Source of the DNA: Alphaproteobacteria bacterium
GTDB lineage: Bacteria; Pseudomonadota; Alphaproteobacteria; TMED109
NCBI GenBank assembly: GCA_029247025.1
Contig: JAQWLZ010000001.1
Coordinates: 1 to 61,882, forward strand
Length of the DNA stretch: 61,882 nt
Direction of reading: 5' to 3'
This document shows positions 56,756-61,882 of this stretch, in pieces. The notes under the pieces were generated by a model. It saw only the letters and a list, made by a program, of their open reading frames with translations. It was not told the DNA's origin and ran no database searches. The translations under genes and the position numbers were made by a program. The first letter of the stretch is position 1; each line of letters starts with the position of its first letter.

Positions 56756-57106
56756 TTATAAAATATTACATTGATAAAAAACTTTTAAATCAGCCTCATT
56801 ATTAGTAAATATAATTTTACGTTCTACTAAATAATAAATTCCATTCCATAGTTTACTTGAAGAAGATAAAGTATGATTGTCTTTATCATATGAGAATTGC
56901 GTATTAGAAAAGCCCGACCATCTTGTTTCATCTCCAACCCAAACCATAGGTGTAGCAACATCTATTTTGTATTTATTAATTTTGCCATTAATTTGTTTTT
57001 TGTCATTAATCTGCATAACTTGGCACTGCCAAATTAATGTTTTGGCCATAGCTAAAGCACTATTAATAAAAAATATAGATAAAAATATTAATACTAATTT
57101 CTTCAT
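56756..57106 (-). CDS. Small secreted protein, unknown
   Basis: 116 residues with a signal peptide (1-19, ending ALA). The mature part is TLIWQCQVMQINDKKQ, with one Cys after Trp, then beta-rich sequence and a second Cys near the end (FYQCNIL), suggesting a single disulfide. No named family is recognised. It resembles in length and layout (signal, W-x-C near the mature start, Trp-rich middle, final Cys) the secreted protein at 61103-61459. Confidence 0.7.
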   Translation of the reverse strand: MKKLVLIFLSIFFINSALAMAKTLIWQCQVMQINDKKQINGKINKYKIDVATPMVWVGDETRWSGFSNTQFSYDKDNHTLSSSSKLWNGIYYLVERKIIFTNNEADLKVFYQCNIL

Positions 57107-57202
57107 AAAATTATATTATCATAAATATTTTGATCTACCAGCATACACTAAAATTTGTCTAAATTACTTTTTTTATGATAAAAATAACATAGGAGACTTT
57201 AT

Positions 57203-57616
57203 ATGAAAGGTAGACTTGTTGAAAAATTAGCAAATAGAGGATGTATAACTATAAATAAAGGTGCTCTAATTTCTGAATTAATTGATTTGCTATCATCCAA
57301 TAATATCGGAGCAGTAGTTGTAGTTGATAGAGAAAAAAAGCCTGTAGGAATGGTTTCTGAAAGAGATATTATAAAAAATTTAAATAAAAATATAAAAAAT
57401 ATAGAAGATATCATGAGCACTGATATTATAAATTGCGACTTATCTTTTAGTTCATCTGAATTAATGGAGCTAATGAATAAAAATAAAATACGTCATATTC
57501 CAATTATAGAAAAAAATAAGCTTTTAGGTATTGTATCAATTGGTGATGTTGTAAAAAGATTAATTGAAATCTATGAAACTGAAAATTTAAATCTAAAAAA
57601 CTATATTAATTCATAA
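57203..57616 (+). CDS. CBS-domain protein
   Basis: A 137-residue protein made almost entirely of a pair of CBS domains (about 10-68 and 72-130). Typical phrases are GAVVVVDREKKPVGMVSERDII and HIPIIEKNKLLGIVSIGDVVKRL. Such pairs bind adenosine nucleotides and regulate partners, but no fused effector is present. A GGAG ribosome site lies upstream. The adjacent genes do not reveal the partner. Confidence 0.92.
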   Translation: MKGRLVEKLANRGCITINKGALISELIDLLSSNNIGAVVVVDREKKPVGMVSERDIIKNLNKNIKNIEDIMSTDIINCDLSFSSSELMELMNKNKIRHIPIIEKNKLLGIVSIGDVVKRLIEIYETENLNLKNYINS

Positions 57617-57714
57617 TGATATAATAACTATATTTTTAAATATTAATCTTTAATATCTTCAAAAAATTGATATATTGCTCTTGAACAATAAAAAAAAAAA
57701 ATTATTTTAATTTT

Positions 57715-58092
57715 ATGATAATAGTATTTTATGATGGAAAATGTAATTTGTGTAGTAAAGAAATCAATTACTATAGAAAAATTGCTCCTATTGGCAAATT
57801 TAACTGGCAAGATGTAAATATCAAAAGTAATGCTCTAATAGATGAGGGTATTAAAACTTCTGATGCACTCAAAATACTTCATGTGATTGACACTAATAAT
57901 AAATTACATAAAGGAATAGATGCTTTTATTGTTATTTGGAGAAATCTTAAATATTGGAAGTTTTTAGGAAATTTCGCTGCTCTTCCAATTATAAAGCAAA
58001 TATTACATTTACTATACATAGGATTCGCTAATTGGCGTTTTAATAGGCTAACTCATTGTATTATAGCAAAAGAGAATGATAATAAACTATAG
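57715..58092 (+). CDS. DCC-family thiol-disulfide oxidoreductase-like protein (DUF393)
   Basis: A 125-residue protein with the DUF393 signature at the N-terminus: IVFYDGKCNLCSKEINYYRK, where the DG-x-C-x2-C pair is a thioredoxin-like active site. FNWQDVNIK and the later LPIIKQILHLLYIGFANWRF are conserved too. The role of the family is undefined. A run of 11 A residues lies shortly before the ATG, and no Shine-Dalgarno is clear. Confidence 0.87.
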   Translation: MIIVFYDGKCNLCSKEINYYRKIAPIGKFNWQDVNIKSNALIDEGIKTSDALKILHVIDTNNKLHKGIDAFIVIWRNLKYWKFLGNFAALPIIKQILHLLYIGFANWRFNRLTHCIIAKENDNKL

Positions 58093-58158
58093 ATTCTTAA
58101 TGAGACAATGTATTAAGCAAAATTTGTAGATAAATATTTAGTCTGGTAGAATAAGTTT

Positions 58159-59310
58159 ATGAAAATCAAAATTATTGGAAGCGGAATTACAGGCATTACC
58201 ACCGCTTATTATTTAGCTAAAAATAATCATCAAGTAACTATAGCAGATGAAAGAAGGTACCCTGCAATGGCTACCTCTTATGCTAATGGATGCCAAATTA
58301 GCGCATCTAATTCAGAAACATGGAATAGTTGGAAAAATGTAAGACAGGCAAGTAAATGGATATTAAAAAAAGACGCTCCTCTTCTTATTTCATTAAGACC
58401 TGAACTAAATAAAATAAAATGGTTTATAAAATTCATTAATTCAATTTCTCAAAGAAAAAATAACACCTTAGAGACATGTAAAATGGCTTTAAATTCTAGC
58501 AAATTATATAAAATAATAGCTGAGGAAGAAAATATTGAATTTGATATGGTTCAAAAAGGTATCCTACATATTTATAAAGATATAAACCAATTAAATTTAG
58601 CAAGAGAAACTAACAAAATATATAAATTAGCAGGTTTAGAAAGGTGGGAAGTAAATAAGAATGAGTTAAATAATATTGAACCATCATTAGCGAATGAAAA
58701 TATAGTTGGAGGTTTTTATAATACTACTGACTTTACAGGAGACATACACAAATTCTGTATGGAATTAAGTAATATATTAGAGAATAAATATGATGTGAAG
58801 TTCATAAAACATCATGCTAAAAATATTCATGAAGAACTAATTAATTCAGATTTAGTTTTAGTTTGTGCTGGAATAGGTTCTAAAAAACTTGCGAAGAGTA
58901 TTGATGATAATTTACCTATATACCCTGTTAAAGGATATAGTATTACTATTAATAATCCAGGAGATAATTCTCCATGGGTTAGTTTATTAGATGATGAAAA
59001 AAAGATAGTTACTGCGAGATTAGGAGAAAAAAGATTAAGAATAGCAGGAACTGCAGAATTTTCAGGATACAATACGGATATTAAATGGAATAGAGTAAGA
59101 CCGTTGATAAGATGGGCAGAAACTAATTTCCCAAATATTAATACAGAAGATATAAAACCATGGGCAGGCCTTAGACCCATGACACCCAATATGATGCCAA
59201 TTATAAATAGAAGTAAAAAAAACAAGAATGTTTTTTATAATACAGGTCACGGGCATTTAGGTTGGACATTAAGTGCTTATACAGCAAAATATATTAGTGA
59301 ATTAATTTAA
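58159..59310 (+). CDS. dadA: D-amino-acid dehydrogenase-like FAD oxidoreductase (DadA type)
   Basis: A 383-residue FAD-dependent oxidoreductase, likely oxidising D-amino acids to 2-oxo acids and passing electrons to the membrane quinone pool. The FAD dinucleotide motif is [28 protein letters not shown] at the N-terminus. [18 protein letters not shown]-like [10 protein letters not shown] and the C-terminal [14 protein letters not shown] and [13 protein letters not shown] are DadA features. It lies 66 bases after the DCC gene and converges with glyoxalase with a 4-base overlap. Confidence 0.9.
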   Translation: MKIKIIGSGITGITTAYYLAKNNHQVTIADERRYPAMATSYANGCQISASNSETWNSWKNVRQASKWILKKDAPLLISLRPELNKIKWFIKFINSISQRKNNTLETCKMALNSSKLYKIIAEEENIEFDMVQKGILHIYKDINQLNLARETNKIYKLAGLERWEVNKNELNNIEPSLANENIVGGFYNTTDFTGDIHKFCMELSNILENKYDVKFIKHHAKNIHEELINSDLVLVCAGIGSKKLAKSIDDNLPIYPVKGYSITINNPGDNSPWVSLLDDEKKIVTARLGEKRLRIAGTAEFSGYNTDIKWNRVRPLIRWAETNFPNINTEDIKPWAGLRPMTPNMMPIINRSKKNKNVFYNTGHGHLGWTLSAYTAKYISELI

Positions 59311-59846
59311 GAAGTTTTTTCTATCATGTTAGCCTGCAATATTTCTATCCAATATCCATCTGGGTCCTCAATAAAAGCTAGACCTTTCATTTTTCCATCA
59401 TCTGGTTTTTTAATAAATTTAACCCCTAATTTTTCAAAGCGTTTTGATGCCTCATATACATCTGGAACAGAAAAACCAATATGACCAAAACCTTGCGGTT
59501 CTGAATTACCATTATGGTGTTTGAAGTTCTCATCATTCTCTGTTCCCCAATTATGGGTTAACTCTAGCATAGCTTTTTGAGAGAATGTCCAAGTAGTTCT
59601 CCTAGTAGAATCTTCAGGAGCATCAATATCGTCTACATCACCTGGCATAGCTAAGAAATATAATGTAAATTGCATATCAGGAAAATCAATTTTTCTATAG
59701 AGTTTCATTCCTATGATGCGAGTATAAAAATCCAATGAAATTTTTGGATCCTTAATTCTAAGCATAGTTTGATTAAAAACATAAGATTGTGTTTCTTTAT
59801 CTATATTTTCGCATAAACCTTCTACTTCTTCATAATGTCTAGCCAT
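59307..59846 (-). CDS. gloA: Lactoylglutathione lyase (glyoxalase I)
   Basis: Zinc- or nickel-dependent isomerase that detoxifies methylglyoxal as its glutathione adduct. At 179 residues it is of the longer eukaryote-like class. Metal ligands are visible in [18 protein letters not shown] (Gln), MLELTHNWG (Glu), [11 protein letters not shown] (His) and [10 protein letters not shown] (Glu). A strong AGGAGG precedes the ATG by about five bases. The glutathione it needs is made with the GshA encoded about 8 kb away. Confidence 0.94.
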   Translation of the reverse strand: MARHYEEVEGLCENIDKETQSYVFNQTMLRIKDPKISLDFYTRIIGMKLYRKIDFPDMQFTLYFLAMPGDVDDIDAPEDSTRRTTWTFSQKAMLELTHNWGTENDENFKHHNGNSEPQGFGHIGFSVPDVYEASKRFEKLGVKFIKKPDDGKMKGLAFIEDPDGYWIEILQANMIEKTS

Positions 59847-59972
59847 AATGCCTCCTAATATTAAAGTTAAATAGTTTTCAATAATATGATGCTATCTTCA
59901 GTATTATAAGGGACATAAATGAAACTGAAGAAATATGCAAAGGTAAAAATGGAATTTTATAAAATAAATAAG

Positions 59973-59998
59973 AAAGGCTCAATAAGCAAAGAGACTTT
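59973..59998 (-). terminator. Hairpin, likely terminator of the leftward gene at 60017
   Basis: AAAG-G-CTC pairs with GAG-A-CTTT around a 10-base loop, one mismatch. It begins 19 bases after the stop of the leftward secreted-protein gene and is followed on that strand by a T-rich run (CTTATTTATTTTAT). It resembles the AAG-x-CTC stem at 54645-54677. Confidence 0.5.
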
Positions 59999-60016
59999 AT
60001 TTATTATATAGAATAT

Positions 60017-60442
60017 TTAATTAGTAGAGCATTGCATAGTTACTAAACCCAATGATGCTTCTCGGTTACTGTTAGCAATTTGATATACACAATCACCATT
60101 AATATTTTTATACTTTCCTGTGCCTCCCGACATCTTGGAAACTCCGTCTGTACCTTTTCTCAAAGCATCTGCATATATAATATCACCATCCTCATCTTTG
60201 AGATGACAATCTGCACTAAATTTTTCACCTACAGATCCTATGCATGTAATTGTTCCTTTATAACCTCGACTATCTATGTAGGTGCCTTCCACACTAACGC
60301 CTCTAAGTTTTCCAGATGGAGTCTCTATTTCACTACCCATAGTCCATTTAATACTTTGTGTTAATGTGAAATCTGCAGCCAACAATATTTTGGCATAAAA
60401 TAAAGTAAAACATAATACTAATAATATTTTTATCAATTTCAT
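60017..60442 (-). CDS. Secreted protein of unknown function (glycine-rich beta fold)
   Basis: 141 residues with a clear signal peptide (1-22, ending LAA) and AGGAG before the ATG. The mature domain has TPSGKLRGVSVEGTYIDSRG and YKGTITCIGSVGEKFSADCHL. GGTGKYKNINGDCVYQI follows, with four cysteines in all and a repeating G-T-x-[YC] beta pattern. This resembles lipocalin-like or allene-oxide-cyclase-like secreted barrels, but I cannot name the family. Followed by a predicted terminator. Confidence 0.75.
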   Translation of the reverse strand: MKLIKILLVLCFTLFYAKILLAADFTLTQSIKWTMGSEIETPSGKLRGVSVEGTYIDSRGYKGTITCIGSVGEKFSADCHLKDEDGDIIYADALRKGTDGVSKMSGGTGKYKNINGDCVYQIANSNREASLGLVTMQCSTN

Positions 60443-60570
60443 TTAATATCTCCTGAATAATTATTTTAAATTAAATTAAACCTTTTTTTTCATAAAAATA
60501 CAATATTAAATACTATATGTATTTAATAAATAACTGGAGAATCTTAAAATTACTTTAATCTAAAACTAAC

Positions 60571-60999
60571 CTAATCCAGTATTTGTTGTTTACAAAAACC
60601 AGTGCTTACAAAACCCCCGGAATTTGTAAACAGTGTATCCATATAACTAGATGTTCCTTCTTCTTCATTTAAAAGAGTTATTACTATAAATCCATTAGAC
60701 CGGTTATCTTCATAACTAATATATATATGGTTTTCTGATCTTAGGCGAGTTTCTGTTATTTTCATAATATAATCATTATCTGTTCTGCGTAGTAATTTTT
60801 TTGACCTTAAATCAATAGCAATCTTTACTTGTCTAAGAAAAGGCTCTTTATTTAAATTATCTTTACATATTCCCATATGACAATGTTCATACCATGATGA
60901 CAAACATGCAAATTTCATTTCTGATTGTGCAATTAAAGTTTGAGGTAAAAATAAGAGAAGTATTACTAAAAAAATTTTATTCCTTCTATTATCTAACAT
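60571..60999 (-). CDS. Secreted cysteine-containing protein, unknown
   Basis: 142 residues: a short basic N-terminus, a hydrophobic signal segment (about 9-24, ending IAQ), then MKFACLSSWYEHCHMGICKDN with three cysteines close together and a fourth near the end (GFCKQQ). The rest is beta-type with many charged residues. No named family is recognised. It is one of several small secreted proteins in the last 5 kb. Confidence 0.65.
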   Translation of the reverse strand: MLDNRRNKIFLVILLLFLPQTLIAQSEMKFACLSSWYEHCHMGICKDNLNKEPFLRQVKIAIDLRSKKLLRRTDNDYIMKITETRLRSENHIYISYEDNRSNGFIVITLLNEEEGTSSYMDTLFTNSGGFVSTGFCKQQILD

Positions 61000-61102
61000 A
61001 TAATTTTCCCATCAATAGAAGTGTAAACAAATGCTTCACGTTATATATAGTATCCTTCATGAAAAGCAAATACATGCATTTCTAAAAATTATTATTATAT
61101 AT

Positions 61103-61459
61103 TTATTTTAGTTCACATGACCATTTAGTATTTGATTTATTTTTATCCTTAAATTTAATAATTAGATCTCGAGTTACTAAATCAAATATGATTTCTTTTT
61201 TATCTTGTTCAATATTATAAATCATTTTTACTTGCTTTAGATTAGGGTCATAAATTATATTTACTACTTCAGATTCTTGGCTAGGAGTCCAAAGATTTTT
61301 CCAATGATTCTTTATTCTTTGTGAAGTATTTAATGGCTTAGTAGTATCTATTTTAAATACATCAATTCCATACATACTATTACACAACCATATCTCAACT
61401 TTTGCTAGAGCATTACTGGAAATTAAAAATAATAATATAGCTATTAATAATTTTTGCAT
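61103..61459 (-). CDS. Small secreted protein, unknown (similar layout to 56756-57106)
   Basis: 118 residues with a signal peptide (1-19, ending ALA) followed by KVEIWLCNSMYGIDVFKID, i.e. Trp-x-Cys at the mature start, and a final Cys (KWSCELK). The middle contains WKNLWTPSQESEVVNIIYD. Size, signal, single disulfide layout and Trp placement match the protein at 56756-57106, so they may be distant paralogues. No named family or clear ribosome site. Confidence 0.65.
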   Translation of the reverse strand: MQKLLIAILLFLISSNALAKVEIWLCNSMYGIDVFKIDTTKPLNTSQRIKNHWKNLWTPSQESEVVNIIYDPNLKQVKMIYNIEQDKKEIIFDLVTRDLIIKFKDKNKSNTKWSCELK

Positions 61460-61551
61460 GAATTCAGAATAACATAGTTTTTTTTATCTACCAGCTAGCC
61501 CTCAAAAAGGATATTATTTACCTTTTATTTTTTTTATTATAAAATTTAAAA

Positions 61552-61677
61552 ATGAATTCTAATACAATAAAATATTCTTATGGAATTTTACTAATACTAT
61601 TATTAGCATTTATTAGATTAGTACCTCATGCTCCAAACTTTACTCCAATTATTGCTATTGCTATATATGATGTATAA
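61552..61677 (+). pseudogene. Truncated DUF6580-like (ECF S-component-type) membrane gene
   Basis: An ATG at 61552 gives only 41 residues: a hydrophobic helix (GILLILLLAFIRLV) followed by PHAPNFTPIIAIAIYDV and a stop. The phrase RL-x-PH-x-PNF-x-P is the N-terminal signature of DUF6580-type putative transport proteins, which run to about 170-200 residues with several helices. Only the first helix remains; the following 70 bases show no continuation in any frame. It is most likely a decayed or newly truncated gene. Confidence 0.55.
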
Positions 61678-61744
61678 TATTTTATACAAATATTATCTTT
61701 GATAAATACATAGATAAAAAGTTTCAATTTATTAAATAATTAAC

Positions 61745-61784
61745 GTTCTAGAATACTTACTTGAAGGAATAAGTATTCTAGAAC
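61745..61784. other. Perfect 15-bp inverted repeat upstream of the last gene
   Basis: GTTCTAGAATACTTA (61745-61759) and TAAGTATTCTAGAAC (61770-61784) are perfectly complementary around the 10-base loop CTTGAAGGAA. It is the longest perfect stem I saw in the window. It lies 23 bases before the ATG at 61808. There is no T-run on either side, so it is more likely an operator or an RNA leader structure than a terminator. Confidence 0.7.
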
Positions 61785-61807
61785 TTCACACAAAAGAGGA
61801 GGTAATA

Positions 61808-61882
61808 ATGGCTGTTATTAATTCCTCTACAAGAGAAGATATAAATAAGGATAACAACTTTGTCAATGAGAATGAGACTCAT
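61808..61882 (+). CDS. Start of an unrecognised gene, partial at window edge
   Basis: The ATG at 61808 follows the strong Shine-Dalgarno GAGGAGG. The frame stays open for 25 codons to the window end (MAVINSSTREDINKDNN, then polar residues). There is no signal peptide; the N-terminus is polar and acidic. The strong ribosome site and the hairpin just upstream suggest a well-expressed or regulated gene. Too little is visible for a function. Confidence 0.6.
   Translation, partial: MAVINSSTREDINKDNNFVNENETH

Noticed and set aside
59919-60011. A 30-codon plus-strand frame (starts MKLKKYAKVK) with AGGG upstream.
   Set aside because: It runs through the predicted terminator of the opposite gene, has a lysine-rich low-complexity product and no sign of a fold.

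Overview
The window is AT-rich, densely packed bacterial DNA whose genes all look chromosomal. It most resembles a streamlined marine alphaproteobacterium. Evidence: a PqqA peptide of the alphaproteobacterial form, a GTTC-N7-GTTC LexA box before recA, a DksA that keeps one of the four zinc-finger cysteines, a plant/alphaproteobacterial-type GshA next to rsmE and ubiA, eukaryote-type NADP isocitrate dehydrogenase, and the LysM-protein/LOG gene pair. I cannot name a genus. I saw no rRNA, tRNA, CRISPR array, insertion sequence or prophage.

Layout. 1-772: the start of a secreted MORN-repeat protein that runs off the left edge. 1081-9171 (minus): a tightly packed probable operon of secreted rhodanese, acyl-CoA synthetase, rlmE, guaB, rsmB-like, TPR protein and guaA. 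9342-12702 (plus): a complete pqqABCDE operon, including a 24-codon pqqA. 12.7-20.1 kb: LysM protein, LOG protein, icd, alaS, recA (with SOS box) and dksA. 20.2-24.5 kb (minus): an MMPL/RND exporter with a LolA-like periplasmic protein and a putative outer-membrane protein. 24.6-31.8 kb: an AlkA-like DNA glycosylase, a TetR regulator, a frameshifted small secreted gene, an AcrAB-type RND pair and apbE. Four operator-like palindromes appear to tie this block together.

31.7-41.1 kb: amidase/NIPSNAP and hydroxyacid dehydrogenase/HCCA-isomerase-like catabolic pairs, dxs and ispH, a second acyl-CoA synthetase, and two overlapping c-type cytochrome genes. 41.1-46.0 kb (minus): a collinear soxXYZA - cystathionine beta-synthase-like - cystathionine gamma-lyase/synthase - sixA run with no soxB or soxCD. 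46.2-54.6 kb: CaiB-type CoA transferase, an unknown gene, hisC (apparently starting at ATT), tldD, gshA, rsmE, ubiA and two glycosyltransferases of the rSAM/selenodomain-associated type. 54.7-61.9 kb: HbpS-like protein, acyl-CoA dehydrogenase, CBS-domain protein, DCC protein, DadA-like oxidase, glyoxalase I, several small secreted cysteine-containing proteins, a truncated DUF6580-type gene, and the start of a gene behind a perfect 15-bp hairpin.

Themes. The cell makes PQQ, has periplasmic cytochromes and Sox carriers, and has two separate RND-type export systems. The points most worth follow-up are the predicted TetR regulon linking DNA repair to efflux, the soxB-less sox/transsulfuration operon with an unusual SoxY tail, the ATT-initiated hisC, and the frameshifted and truncated small genes.
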